Source of the DNA: Myxocyprinus asiaticus
Lineage: Eukaryota; Chordata; Actinopteri; Cypriniformes; Catostomidae
Assembly: GCF_019703515.2 (NCBI RefSeq)
Contig: NC_059346.1
Coordinates: 49,645,501-49,709,500, forward strand
Length of the DNA: 64,000 bases
Direction: 5' to 3'
Of this stretch, positions 36,341 to 48,199 are shown piece after piece (position 1 is the first letter of the stretch; each line of letters begins with the position of its first letter). The position numbers were made by a program, and so were the translations under genes. The notes beneath the pieces were generated by a model. The model was given only the letters and a program-made list of their open reading frames with translations, made no database searches and was not told where the DNA came from.

Positions 36341-37883
36341 TGGAGCCAGTTCTGAAGCGGCCACATATTCATCAACCCGAGCAGGGTGGCCACTGCCGAG
36401 AATGCCATATGCCCCAGGAGGCTCTGAAAAAGTTTCACTGGAACCGCTGTTTTCTGTTTGAACGCCTTCAAGCAGGCCAGCACCGACTGGGCACGCTCGT
36501 TCGTAAGGCGCGCTGTCAAGGAGACTGAGTCCAAATCCAAACCGAGAAAAGAGATGCTCTGAACCGGGAGGAGCTTGCTTTTTTCCCTGTTGACCCGAAG
36601 CTTAGTCAGCTGAGGTGTGAGAGCACCAGGTCCCTGTGTGTGCAGAACATGTCTCGAGTGTGAGCTAAGATTAGCCAGTCGTCGAGATAGTTGAGAATGC
36701 GAATGCCCACCTCCCTTAACGGGGCAAGGGCAGCCTCTGCGACCTTCGTGAAGACGCGAGGAGACAGGGACAGGCCAAAAGGGAGGACTTTGTACTGATA
36801 TGCCTGACCCTCGAATGCAAACCGCAGGAAGGGTCTGTGTCGAGGAAGGATTGAGACGTGGAAGTACGCGTCCTTCAGGTCTACCGCCGCAAACCAATCT
36901 TGATGCCGGACGCTCGCCAGAATGCATTTTTGCGTCAGCATCTTGAACAGGAGTCTGTGTAAGGCCCGGTTCAGTACTCGCAGGTCCAAGATTGGCCGCA
37001 ACCCACCGCCTTTTTGCGGTACGATGAAGTAGGGGCTGTAAAACCCTTTCTTCATCTCGGCTGGAGGGACAGGTTCTATCGAACCATTCCGTAGGAGGGT
37101 AGCGATCTCCACGCACAAGGTAGCAGCGTTTTCGCTCTTGACCAAGGTGAAGTGAATACCGCTGAACCTGGGCGGGTGCCTGGTGAACTGAATTGCGTAG
37201 CCGAGTCGGCCGGTCCGGATTAGCCATCGCGACAGATTGGAAAGCGCGAGCCACGCGTCCAAGTTCCGCGCAAGGGGGATCAAGGGGACAACGTCATTGG
37301 ACGTACCGGCAGGTGGGGCCTCGCGGCGGGGCGGAGCTTGAGGTGCCACACCATGTCGTGGCCGTACTGAGTTTAGGGACATCGAAGCACTTACCTGGCT
37401 CCTTGTTACCACCCCCGGAACAGCCTGGGACGGGGGAGGAAGAGGCCTGTTCTCATAACCTGTGGAGACTGCCATATCAGGGGCGGCTGTGTGCCACAGC
37501 TGGGCGCTCAGGGGCGGAAAGGCCACCGCTGGAGCACCAATCCTGCAAGAAAAAAACCCGTGGATGGTAGTCGTGGTGACGAGCACACCGGGTATGTGAC
37601 CCAGGGAGGAAGGAAGCTGCTCTTTTGCTGAACCGTTGAGTACCGCAGTCACTTGGGCATGTGGCGAAATCAAACAAAAAGGCAACAAAAGATTTTCCGC
37701 CAGGCCCGGGGATGGAGTGGTCTTTTTACCAGTTCCAAGTGAGTGGGGCATCATCTCAGGGGTGCTTTGAGGACCTCCGTGGGTTCTTAGGTGCCGGCTT
37801 TGAGACGGGTGGTGTCTGCTTCCTGCGGTGGGCTCCATGCCGGGACCGGGCCGAAGGGGCAGGCTGCGGCAGAGCCGGTACAC
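36340..37883 (-). pseudogene. DIRS copy C reverse transcriptase (nearly intact frame)
   Basis: The 425-codon frame at 36606-37883 contains the strongest polymerase domain in the window: YFIVPQKGGGLRPILDLRVL near 37020, DWFAAVDLKDAYFHVSI near 36890, YKVLPFGLSLSPRVFTKVAE near 36790 and NYLDDWLILAHTRD near 36690. The catalytic Y-x-DD is intact. A frameshift near 36610 separates the thumb region (VSLTARLTNERAQSVLACLK near 36510). An upstream Pro-rich segment links it to gag. Confidence 0.9.
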
Positions 37884-39005
37884 TCACCGCAGGGGGACGC
37901 CCTTGGCGACGAGCAGACGGGGTTTGGGATCTTGAGCCGTGCCGGGGCAGGATGTGCCGGATTGCCTCCGTCTGCTGCTTCACCGCCGAGAACTGCTGGG
38001 CAAAGTCCTCGACGGTGTTGCCGAACAGGCCAGCCCGGGAAATGGGGGCAGCAAGGAACTGTGTCTTGTCGGCCTCGCCCATCTCGACCAGGTTGAGCCA
38101 AAGGTGGCGCTCCTGGACCACTAATGTGGCCATCGTCCACCCGAGAGACCGCCCCGTGACCTTCGTCACTCGGAGAGTGAGGTCGGTCGCCGAGCGCAGT
38201 TCCTGCATCAAATCTGGGGCGGAACTACCCTCGTGCAGTTCTTTCAACGCCTTGGCTTGGTGGACCTGCAGGAGAGCCATGGCGTGCAGGGCAGAGGCGG
38301 CTTGTCCAGCAGCGCTGTAGGCTGCTTCAGGGACAATGTGAGCCTACATGGCTTGGACGGGAGCTTAAGGTGTCCACGCCACGCGAGCCCAGGAACCAAT
38401 CATCAAACTGCGAGGGTTCAGGGGAGAGCGGAGGGTTCCACTCTAACCCGACGCTCGCGGCCACCCGGGAATGTCTGTCATTTCGGCATCGGCCTGTGAC
38501 TGGGCAATCGTCCCTGAAGGGGGAAGCCCAGCTGAGGCTTCTGCGTCTGGCTGGACAAGCCCGCTCTCCGATGCTGCGCTCGAGAGCTCATCATCTTCGC
38601 GGGCTCCGAACAAGAAGCAGACTCGCCGTGAGATGAGCCAGCAAACTCATCCAGAAGCCCGATTGGGGCAGACGAGCGTGCTGGGGAATGGGAGGTCCGC
38701 GGGGGGATACCCGGCGGAGACAATCACATTGGGGTCCCCAAATCGCCCCCAGTGCTAGCCGCACTGGCCTCATACCCGTAGGTAGGAGGACCAAGGCGGG
38801 GAGCCGCTGGGGTGGCTTGCTTTCTTACGAAAGCAAGCCGCGACCGCAACATTGCCATGGTCATGTTCTCGCAATGATAACATGAACCATCCACAAACGC
38901 TGCCTCCATGTGGGGCGCGCCCAGACACGAAAGACAGTGATTAGGACCATCCAAAGTTGAGAGATAACGACCACAACCAGGAATAACACACAATCTGAAA
39001 GGCAT
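37756..39005 (-). pseudogene. DIRS copy C gag-like protein (frameshifted)
   Basis: The start ATG at 39005 begins MPFRLCVIPGCGRYLSTLDG, followed by CLSCLGAPHMEAAFVDGSCY and HCEN, a Cys/His-rich head typical of fish DIRS gag. After frame changes, the C-terminal block at 37756-38280 has TMATLVVQERHLWLNLVEM and a Pro/Arg-rich tail. The zinc-knuckle-like head is the only motif; the structural role is inference. Confidence 0.8.
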
Positions 39006-39828
39006 CTTTAAAAAGACGCGTCTTTAAAAAGACGTTCCGTGTGTGTCGCTCTTTTAGAAAAATATATTCTTTTAGAGGAGAAAAAAGCTCTTTCAGAAAA
39101 TATACTCTCTTGTTTTCTGCCGAAGCGCCCAGGGGCGTTCTCTGCAGTGCACCAGTGCAGAGGAGGGAGAAGCCGCTGAGATGCACTGTCAGATCCAGCA
39201 GAGGTGAATGAAGAGTAGAATTCAGCTCAATGAGCATGACCGTTCGGCTCCGAAGAGAAAATCTGAATGAGTGGTTGCATACCAGCTCCTTTTATACCGG
39301 TATGTCCAGGGGAGTGGCATGCAAATACCACTCGCCAATTTTCATTGTCCTTTTATCAAAGACCAGAGGTGTCTCTGGCTCCCAAAAGTGACCCCTAGTG
39401 TCACTACATCGACACAACGTCGAGTGAGTGACAGATAGGGAATGAGTCGTTAGTAATTCCAGACTTACTTCCTGTATTAACCTATGTAATTTGGTAACAA
39501 AAAACTCGCCTCTGGTCTTCATTGGCTGCTCATGAACAGCTTTGACCTGCCCTCAAACACTACACTAAGTGGTAGACCAATCACAACAGACTGGGACATC
39601 TGACCAATGAGAGCAGAGTATGCACTCTGAAAGGAGGAGTTTAGAATGAATCCTTTAGAACGGATCATTGAACGAGTCGTTTTTGACACTGGGAAAAAAA
39701 GGTAATGCTGCAATGTAAATTATGAGCAAATTAAAGTGTTTTTTGACCTTGGATGCATGTAAATCTATTGTATGAGACCTTTAAAATAAAATTAGGCATG
39801 TTTAAAAACCATAATAGGTGCTCTTTAA

Positions 39829-42651
39829 AGCCAATCACTGTCCAACTCTTTCTTCCTCCTCTTTTTCTCTTCTCTCAAACAGGCTGTACAATGACATTAT
39901 ATCAGACATTGATGTGACTTTGAAGTTTGAGAAGACACAAATCCTATCAAAAACCAAACACACATTTTATTACTTTCTTAAATGGATCTTTCCTTGACCT
40001 TTTCAAAGCCTAATTGTAAAAATGCCACCTCGCTGGCCCAATGGCGGAATCCAGCGAAGTGGTGAAGGTATCTGCGCATTCGTCTTTTCTGCCGCACATG
40101 TGGTTTTGTCGTCTTAAATTAGTTTTAGTTAAGACGAATCTGACTCCATTAATATTTTTATCTGACTCCAATTATATTAGACCTTGAATTTAGTTTGAGA
40201 TTCCAGTTATTATTGATCGTCAATTGAGATCTTCTCTAGATTTGGATACTTGATTATTCTAGTTAATTCTATACTTTTAAATTGCACTCGTTCATTCACA
40301 ATCCTGTCACTTATGGTCATGCCAGCTGTGTACATGGATCCAACAGTCACAAACTTGTCAGTTGGATATTTAGCCAGAGGTAAATGAACTAATACTAAAA
40401 AGAATGATTACTACCACAGCTTATCTATTTCTAATGAGTAGTTTTGCTTAGTTTCTATAGATCTGTATACACTTAATTAACATAATATTAGCTCTACACA
40501 GAGTTAAATGACTAATACTGTTCGGATAAGACCGACCAACATACCATTACCCAAACAGTAGTTTTGTTTAGTTCTATAGTTTCCTATAAATCTTGACTAG
40601 AATAATATTAGCATTAAACAGGGGTCATGACTAATGCTATTTAGACAGGTCTATCAATATTACATTGTTCCAAATAGCACTTTCTTTTAGCCTTTACAGT
40701 CTATTACACTTAACTAAATTCAAATGGTTAATAAAAAAGCTTAAGATCTTCATGCTCCATCAAATGATGGCTCTTAGTATGTATTAACCCTGATTTGTGG
40801 TAACAGGAATTTAACGTAATCTACTAAAGCCAAGAATTTCAGAATAAGTCAGAATAGAATCAAGTTTAACAATTTATTAGTCATGGAAATATGTATCAAG
40901 CCAATTACATAACTAATCAATTCAGAAACAATCAATACAAAACATCTAATGCTCAAAGATGTATCTTAAGAGTAACAGATGCATACCTGACTTCAGCAAA
41001 GTACATAGTTTGAAACTATGGGGATTTCTGGCTACAGAAAATTCTCATGAACAATGTGTTACATTTCCTTAAATACTTTTAGGGGGCAGATTGTGGAAGA
41101 GCAACAATGAGGAGTGAATTTGCAGTCCTCACTCAGTGGGGTGTGGTGCCTCAGGAAGAGATGCTAATTGTGAGAAAGTTCATATGTTGATATTCTCAGA
41201 GATAATACATTTGCTCTTTCCCTCTCAGGGGAGTTTTGTCCTTTGAATGCAAACACCTTGGCACCCCGCCTTACACTTATGGAAACATACATAGGGAGCT
41301 TTAGACCAGTTTATATTTTTTCCAACTGAAACACAGAAAAGTAACTTTCCAAACTAGCTATTTTCTACAGTGGAAAATAAAATGAAGATAATACCAATAA
41401 TCACTGTAATGTTCTGTATACGGACACTAAAACTCAGAACACTGAGCGTTGTGCTTTTACAAGAATATAGGAGACTATACATGTTCTTTACCTTAAGAAA
41501 ATGTGAGTAGTGGTTGGCCATGCAAAACTCATTCGATGTTAGGTTGTTTTGGGTGGTGGCCAAAGTGTTGATATGCAGTTACTAAAGTGTTCTGAGTGGT
41601 TGCTAGGGTGTTGCTAGAAGGTTTCTAGGATGGTGTGAGTGGTTTCCATGTGCTTGCATACTGCACAAGTCAAAAGAGCCTAACCTAGGTGGTCGTTCAG
41701 ACTGAACGTATCATTGCGTTAAAAAATCTCGACGCACCGCAACAAATAGAACAGAACACAGGTTTCCAAGATGAATAAAAAAAGTTATTTTTAACTTCAC
41801 ACAGAGTGTTTAAAATGCAGAGTTCCTTTGCAAGACACTGAAAAGTCAGCAAGAAGCGACAAAGACATCCATATAGAGCATACTTACAAAGAAAAACAAT
41901 TGAAAAACAGTGCAGACAGGTGCAAAAACGTGTTCGTGTGAACGAACCCTTAGAGTCTTTATATGACATTCTGTCCCTAGATATGGCTTAGGTCCTTCCT
42001 TCAGTGCTAGTTTTGAGGTATTTGAGGTATCAATTATGTCTGTAGCACAAAAAGTACAGGATTAGTTATATGCCAAAGTTTATTACATTGAGTTGGGGTT
42101 TGTTCAAATTCCTAACCCTAAATATGAGCTATTGTAATAGTGATGCCCTGGCAACACTAATAATACAGTCACAATTTCTAATAATAAAAAAGTAGTTTGT
42201 GTCAAGACAATGAGCCTAGAGAGAAGCAAGATTAAAAAAAAAAACAAAAAAAAAATCATCCCAATTTCTCTGAGCCCTGACAGGAATAGTAGTAAACGTA
42301 GTAAAAGTGTCAACACTCTCTCTCCAAATCCAGTAAGAATGACATTTTGACAACAAGCTCTTATTGTCTGGCTAACCTGTGATAAGACAGTTTGCTAGCA
42401 GCTGTCATGCACACAGATACTCCAACACCTCTTGCAGAAATCTTGCAAGAATGTTCAGGGTTGGAAATGCGGTGCACCAAAAACTCCACAGTTTTGGTGA
42501 ATTCAAAAGAACTGCATGTTTTTACATAATATTTTATGATCCAGTATGGAGGAAAATTTTGGAGGGCTATGTGAGGAATTCAATATTTGTGAAAACTGCA
42601 TTATAATATCATGCTCAACTTTTCTTTAAAGCTTAAATGTGTAATTTTTGT
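39829..42651. other. Non-coding stretch with diverged ~118-bp tandem repeats
   Basis: In 40400-40790 a unit of about 118 bp recurs two to three times. Landmarks are TAGTTTTGCTTAGTTTCTAT at 40440, TAGTTTTGTTTAGTTCTATA at 40558 and a weaker copy at 40675, each followed by AATAATATTAGC or similar and ATGACTAAT. 41560-41640 has GTTGCTAGGGTGTTGCTAGA-type minisatellite phrases. 41960-42150 is related to 31790-31990. No gene was recognised. Confidence 0.5.
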
Positions 42652-42760
42652 TAAAGGAATTGTTCACCCTGAAATTAAAATTCTGTCCTCATTTACTCAC
42701 CCCATGTTGTTCTTAGCAGGTATGACTTCCTTTCTTCCATGGAACTCAAAGGAGAGGTTA
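42652..42760 (+). repeat. TTAA-type MITE left-end fragment
   Basis: TTAAAGGAATTGTTCACCCT, then TCTGTCCTCATTTACTCACC, is the left end of the family seen at 9531 and 28560. The right terminus is absent. Confidence 0.7.
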
Positions 42761-43214
42761 GGGCTGTTCAGACCAATCATGTTTTTGTTTCCATTTGCAC
42801 TGTTTTTCAATAGTTTTTCTACGGTTCCTGTTGCTGCTGGCGCCTAGCTTGAAAGGCTTTGTAGCCTGCTAGCCTTTTTAGCATTGCTATCTTTCTGTTT
42901 TCAGCAGTTTTTAATCATTAATCTCTGCCAATTTTCAGAGTGCATTGGTTTTTACCACATTATTCTCTTATCGCGATACAACTACGTGAATTTTTCCGCC
43001 CACATCTGCTTTCTATTTTTATCGTGATTAAACTGCTTGCATTTCACCATGTGCACCTGTTTTCACCTCCCCGTTTACACGGATTATTGCACTGATCTCA
43101 AAGCACCGCTGATCAAGAACCACAATAACAACAAACAATTGCATGAGAGATGCACATCGATCTCAACCCACTCTGCCCAAGAAGCATCACAACAACAAAC
43201 AATTGCAGTAAGTC

Positions 43215-44275
43215 ATGGCATCAGCACACGTTACTGCTACTTGTGCTGAATGCCACATGTTTATGATAGCTTCATCAATCAGCAGTGAGGAATTTACATG
43301 TGATAAATGTAAGGAATTAGTCAGGATGACAGAGAAGATTAATATGTTAGAGACATGCATCTCAATGCTAGTAGAGGTCAGTGAGAAAGAGAAGCCTGTA
43401 GATATTGTTTCGGATGCGATTAGTACAGCGAGCAACACATTTCGGTTCTGGCTGTAGAGCCGCTGCAGCAGGGCGTTTGGGTGACATCTCGGCAGCATAC
43501 TTGTAGGGCAAAGCGATACCATTCTCCTGTTCCTGTTAGGATTTCCAATAGATTCTACCCACTCAGTGATGAACCCACTGAGAAGCCTTTTGGGAATGTG
43601 GAAATAGACAATCCAGCCACCATAGTAAAATGCATTTTGGGTACCAGAGCGTCTGCCATCAAATCAAATTTACAAGTGCTGTCTAATGCTAAATGTAGAT
43701 TTTCTAAGATTGTTATTCATGTTGCACTAACGATGTCCGGCTTCACCAATCAGAAATCATGAAAGATAATGTTAAAGAGGTGTGTGAACTTGCAAAAACG
43801 ATGTCAGACACAGTAATATGCTGGTTCTCTCCATGCTCATCATGGTGACAAGGTTTATAGTAGATTAGTGTTTCAGAATGGCTGGATGTCTGAGTGGTGT
43901 CCGCAGAATAGCATAGGATGTATAGACAATTGTACAAGTTTTTGGGGTAGACCTGACCTGCTAAAGAGAGACAGACTCCATCCCTCCAGAGCAGGTGACG
44001 CTCTCCTTTCTAGTAATTTGGCTCATAGTCTTAACAGTAATATTGTTTTACTAACTGGGGCCCAGGTCAGGAAGCAGACAAACTGGCTAATCCGAACATC
44101 TGCTAGCTGCCTTGAGACATCAGACAGGTCACATAAACTACAACACATAGAAACTGTATCACCTCAGTATCATATAGAGACTGTATCTATTCCCCGAACT
44201 ACCAAACACAAACCCCTCATTAAGTCATTTAGAAAAAAACTTGAAAATAACAACAACAAAAAAATAATAAGATAA
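43215..44275 (+). pseudogene. LINE ORF1 with zinc finger, coiled coil and SGNH esterase
   Basis: The start at 43215 gives MASAHVTATCAECHMFMIAS, then FTCDKCKELVRMTEKINMLE, which is a C-x2-C...C-x2-C finger followed by a short coiled coil. After a stop at 43455 the frame at 43481-43762 has SNRFYPLSDEPTEKPFG, then IVIHV; one base out of frame it continues as the esterase motif TNDVRLHQSEI. The last block at 43868-44275 has RDRLHPSRAGDALLSSNLAH, matching the C-terminal Asp/His box of SGNH esterases. ORF1 esterases occur in the L2/CR1 clade. At least three frame breaks. Confidence 0.75.
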
Positions 44276-44289
44276 ACATCATATAAAGG

Positions 44290-45731
44290 TAGGGCTACTA
44301 AACATTAGAACGCTTTCATCCAAAGCACTTATTATAAATGAAATTATTACAGATTATTGTTTAGATTTGCTCTGTTTGACCTGGAATCTGGCTTTAACCG
44401 GTTGAATATATTAGCTTAAATGAGCCTACTCCCCAAGGTTATTGCTATAAAATGAGCCTCGCCTGAATGGTCGAGGAGGGAGTGTTGTTACAATTTACAG
44501 TCATGTTTTTGGTGTTACTCAAAGGTCAGAATATGAGTTCAATTCTTTTGAACTGATAATGCTTAAAGTGTTATCATCAGATATGAATAAAAAACCTTTG
44601 TCGTCTTTTGTTCTTGCTACAGTATATAGACTACCAGGGCCATATTCTGATTTCCTTAGAGAATTTGCTGATTTTCTGTCAGATCTAGTAGTTACTGTGG
44701 ATAGAGCTATAATCGTTGGTGACTTCAACATTCACATAGAAAATGATACACTGGGATTAGCATTAATCGATATTCTCAACTCTGTTGGGAGTCAGACAAA
44801 ATATGACAGGATCAACTCATTGCCATAATCATATGCTAGATTTAATTCTATCATATTGAATTGATGTTGATAATATAGCAATTCTGCAGCAGAGTGATGT
44901 TATCTCAGATCATTACCTCATCTCTTGCATGCTGCGCTTAGCAAAGGTCAGTCAATCTACAGCGTGTTTTCGGTTTTGTAGAATTATTCTTTCAACCACT
45001 AAAGATAGCTTAACTTATAACCTTCCAGATTTGTCTCAAATATTCAGTAAACCAAAAAAGTTAGAAGAATTTTATGTAATCACAGAAAATATAGAGACAG
45101 TCTTCTCTAGCACTCTTGATAGCGTCGCCCCCTTCGATTAAAGAAAATTAAAGAGAAAAGCCCACATTGTGGTACAATGATCACACCCATGTTCTCAAGA
45201 GAGCAGCTTGAAAAATGGAGCATAAGTGCAAGAGTACAAAATTAGAGGTCTTTCGTGGTGTATGGAATGATAGTGTCTCTAGCTACAGAAAGACTCTAAA
45301 AGCTGCCAGGTCTGCATATTTTAGCAAACTCATGAAAATAACCACAATAATCCTAGGTGTTTATTCAGTACTGTGTATAAATTAGTAAGGAATAAGGTTT
45401 CAACTGAAACAGATATTCCATCACAGCACAGTAGTAATGACTATGAATTTCTTTACTGATAAAATTGAAATCATCAAAAACATAATTGGAATTATGCAAA
45501 CATCTGCAATAGTACCTCTGAAGACAGTCTAATATTATTGCCCACAAGCAACTTCAATCCTTTGCTGTTATAGTACAGGAAGAGCTAAACAAACTTATCA
45601 AAACATCAAAATCAACAATATGTATGTTAGATTCAATACCGACCAAGATTAATATTGTTAAACTTGTTAATATTATTAACTCCTCATTATCCATAGGGCA
45701 TGTCCCAAGAAAATTTAAGATAGTAGTTATT
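44290..45731 (+). pseudogene. LINE ORF2 endonuclease and reverse transcriptase start (broken)
   Basis: The endonuclease begins LLNIRTLSSKALIINEII near 44297. The normally conserved TETW box has decayed to LTWNLAL, losing the catalytic Glu. An intact IIVGDFNIHIEND follows near 44712, and VISDHYLISCML near 44900. The polymerase lead-in MLDSIPTKINIVKLVNIINS (45624) and GHVPRKFKIVVI runs directly into the SINE at 45732. Stops and frameshifts throughout. Confidence 0.8.
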
Positions 45732-46174
45732 GGGGGCCTGGGTAGCTCAGTGGTAAAAGACACTGGCTACCACCCCTGGAGTTCACTAGTTCGAATCCCA
45801 GGGCATGCTGAGTGACTCCAGCCAGGTCTCCTAAGCAAATAAATTGGCCCAGTTGCTAGGGAAGGTAGAGTCACATGGGGTAACCTCCTCGTGGTTGCTA
45901 TAATGTGGTCCGTTCTCGGTGGGGCGCATGGTGAGTTTGAGCATGGATGCCGCGGTGGATGGCGTGAAGCCTCCACACGCACTATGTCTCCGTGGCAATG
46001 CGCTCAACAAGCCAAGTGACAAGATGCGCAGGTTGACGATCTCAGACGCAGAGGCGGCTGGGATGCGTCCTCTGCCAACCGGATTGAGGCAAATCACTAT
46101 TGGACCATGAGGACTTAAAAGCGCATTGGGAATTGGGCATTCCAAATTGGGTGAAAAAAAAGATAGTAGTTATT
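45717..46174 (+). mobile_element. tRNA-derived SINE, copy 2, with 15-bp TSD
   Basis: The body (45732-46159) starts GGGGGCCTGGGTAGCTCAGT, with A-box GTAGCTCAGTGGTAA and B-box GTTCGAATCCC (near 45789), so it derives from a tRNA. It ends in AATTGGGTGAAAAAAA. The target duplication AAGATAGTAGTTATT is exact, at 45717-45731 and 46160-46174. It interrupts the LINE reading frame, which resumes in phase after it. Same family as 20454-20877. Confidence 0.95.
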
Positions 46175-46208
46175 AAACCACTTATCAAGAAACCACAGCT
46201 TGATCCTG
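46160..46208 (+). mobile_element. Old LINE, segment 2
   Basis: After the SINE duplication the sequence AAACCACTTATCAAGAAACC, then ACAGCTTGATCCTG, continues the LINE. It equals 24230-24260 of the other copy, encoding IKPLIKKPQLDP. It is cut at 46208 by the next insertion. Confidence 0.9.
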
Positions 46209-47208
46209 TGGCCTGTGTCACAAAGCAGGATTAAGCAGCTAGCAAGCTAGATAAGTTTAAACTTAGTTTAAGCGAACTCTGAATTTGTGGTACCAGTAAA
46301 GTGGATAGGCTTTCATCGGGGTTCCTCGCCATAGTAATATACGCTAATCGGCGTACCTGCTCTGGGGCAGGTTATGTTCCAGATCAGAGATCTCATCCAG
46401 ATACTGGACCAATCAGCTGTGAGCAAAGCGACAGTCACTCCCCCAGTATCTCTGACTCCAATTTAAAGTGCACTTCAACGAGACAATTTTATAAATTTAT
46501 AAAATGAGCTATTTATTATCATAATTTATTGCAAGAAATGTAAGTGCAGCGTAGTTCTAGCGGGAAGACTAGCAGCTGTACATCATCGCACCATTAGCTA
46601 GGTAAGTCCTAGCCAATCACATGTAAGCCTTTGCTTTATAAGTCTGCTCACAATCTGTCACATTGCTGTTTCAGTGTGCTAACACGGCAACATCATTCTT
46701 TAGCACTGTCTGACATTGACTCCAATTCGACAACCCAGTGCGGAAGGAGTGCGCTCCTCGCCAAGTCCGTCAAAATCATCGACTCAGGCAGCAGCTGTTC
46801 CCTGTCTGTCACTCTCTCGACGTTGTGTCGATGTAGTGACACTAGGGGTTCGATCTTGAGAGCCCCAATCACCTTTGCTTAAAATAGAAAAGGCCAATGA
46901 AAATTGGCGAGTGGAATTTGTATGCCACTCTCTGCCCAGAACATACGGATATTAAAGGAGATGGCGTGCATCACTCATTCAGATTTTTTCTTCTGAGCCG
47001 AATGCATGTGTATGTGTGTTCGTCCTCTCACCTCTTGCTACACTGCTGGATTTTTATGGCACATATCAGTGGTCACCCTTGCACGGTTGAGTGTCGTGCT
47101 TCCCCTGGGCACTTCAGCAGCCTGAGTCTGCAGGTGCTAAAAGAGTATATTGAAGAAAGAGTATATTTTCCTTCTAAAAGAGCTAGCACAAATGCTAGTC
47201 ATCTTTTT

Positions 47209-47880
47209 AAAGATGTCCTTCCGTGTTTGCGCTATTATCTCTCCCCTCCGGATACCCATAAAATCTGCCTCGAGTGTCTGGGGCGCCAGCACACCGATGC
47301 TGCTTTTGTGGAAGGGTTGTGTTCTCATTGCAAGAACATGCTCATGAGAATGTTGCAGTCACGGCTCACTTCGTGAAGCAAGGAGCCACCGTGGCTGCTC
47401 CCCAAGCTGGTCTGTCCTGGGCTGACGCTCAGCCGGCAGAGTTGGCAAGCACCACGAGCGATCTGGATGTGGACATGGGAGCGTTTCCACCAGCTCAACC
47501 CCCGCAGACCTCCCATCCCCCAGCACTTTTGTTCTGTCCAGACGAGCTGTTGAGCGATGCAGGCGGTCTGCCTCAGGGCAGGTTTAATGTGCTGTTCGCA
47601 GCTCGTGACGAGGATGAGCTTTTGGTTGCAGCATTGGAGGGTGGTCTTCTACTATCGGAAGAGGATGAATCTTCTGAGCTCCCGCCCACGGGCGGTAGAG
47701 CACAGGATGAGGTGGATGCTGAGATGGCTGCCGTGCTGCCCCGGTGCCTTTTTTCCAAAAGTGCACGAGTGCTAACAAATTCATGGAAGGCACCTTTTAC
47801 TGCCCGTACACGCTCTGTTCCCCAAGAACCCAAGACGGGCTTCGAGGCGGTCCTGACATGGCCTACCCAGGGATGAGGTG
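47209..47880 (+). pseudogene. DIRS copy D gag-like protein (frameshifted)
   Basis: The head KDVLPCLRYYLSPPDTHKIC, then LECLGRQHTDAAFVEGLCSH and CKN, matches the Cys/His head of copy C. A stop after SRLTS at 47376 is bypassed only in another frame, which runs 47274-47876 with SWADAQPAELASTTSDLDVD and an acidic SEEDESSELPP stretch. The C-terminal gag block seen in A and C is absent. Confidence 0.75.
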
Positions 47881-48199
47881 ACTACTCCTGACCGGTCTGG
47901 CGCGGGGCATCTCTCCAGCCCCATCATCGCCCCTAGGCCAGCGCATGGTGAGTATAACATTGCCGAGTGCCCTCTGGGCCTCGAGCAGTTTCCTTATTCC
48001 CTGGGCCAGCGCACTCACAATGGCCAGGCGCTGGAAGTCTTTCCAGTCAGTCAGGCGAATGCGAGTACTTCCCGTTCCCTCAATCGAGAGACAGCTGGCA
48101 AGCAGGTAAGTGTGCTGGTCTCTGGGGCCACTTGCCCACCCCAGTCACCAGCCACCGTTGCGGGCTTGTGGAGCAGCATATCCTTCCAGGTGGGGCACC

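Larger units (their letters stand above)
33938..39444 (-). mobile_element. DIRS retrotransposon, copy C (both termini present)
   Basis: This shows textbook DIRS architecture. The inverted terminal repeats share the core GACACTAGGGGTCAC...TATAAAAGGAGCTGGTATGC (left ~33990-34150, right ~39260-39415). The left outer end holds GTTCCCTGATGGAGGGAAC; the right outer end holds CGAGTGAGTGACAGATAGGG. An internal complementary region near the left end joins the inverses of both outer ends. The coding order, read leftwards, is gag, reverse transcriptase/RNase H, recombinase. It is defective: the N-terminal part of the recombinase gene is deleted. Confidence 0.93.
33788..39828. mobile_element. TTAA-flanked DNA transposon interrupted by DIRS C
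   Basis: The terminal inverted repeats are AGAGCACCTATTATGGTTTT at 33792 and its inverse ending at 39824. Both are directly flanked by TTAA (33788-33791 and 39825-39828). Without the DIRS insertion the element is about 530 bp with no protein. TTAA duplications are typical of piggyBac-like elements; the assignment is inference. A DIRS copy fills 33938-39444. Confidence 0.85.
43030..45731 (+). mobile_element. Old L2-type LINE, segment 1 (ORF1 and endonuclease)
   Basis: First and largest piece of one LINE that continues at 46160-46208, 55952-56003 and 59323-59870. It holds ORF1 (from 43215), then the endonuclease and the start of the reverse transcriptase. It is interrupted at 45731 by a SINE. 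The 5' limit is approximate. Confidence 0.85.

Noticed and set aside
40041..40070. ATG with good context (ATGGCGGAATCCAGCGAAGT) followed by a GTATCT donor-like site, resembling a first coding exon.
   Set aside because: No domain, no promoter or CpG support, and no downstream exon; the surrounding sequence is repeat-like. Not enough to call a gene.
45732..45810. Possible stand-alone tRNA gene.
   Set aside because: The tRNA-like head is fused to a SINE body, ends in an A-rich tail and is flanked by a target duplication; it is part of a SINE.
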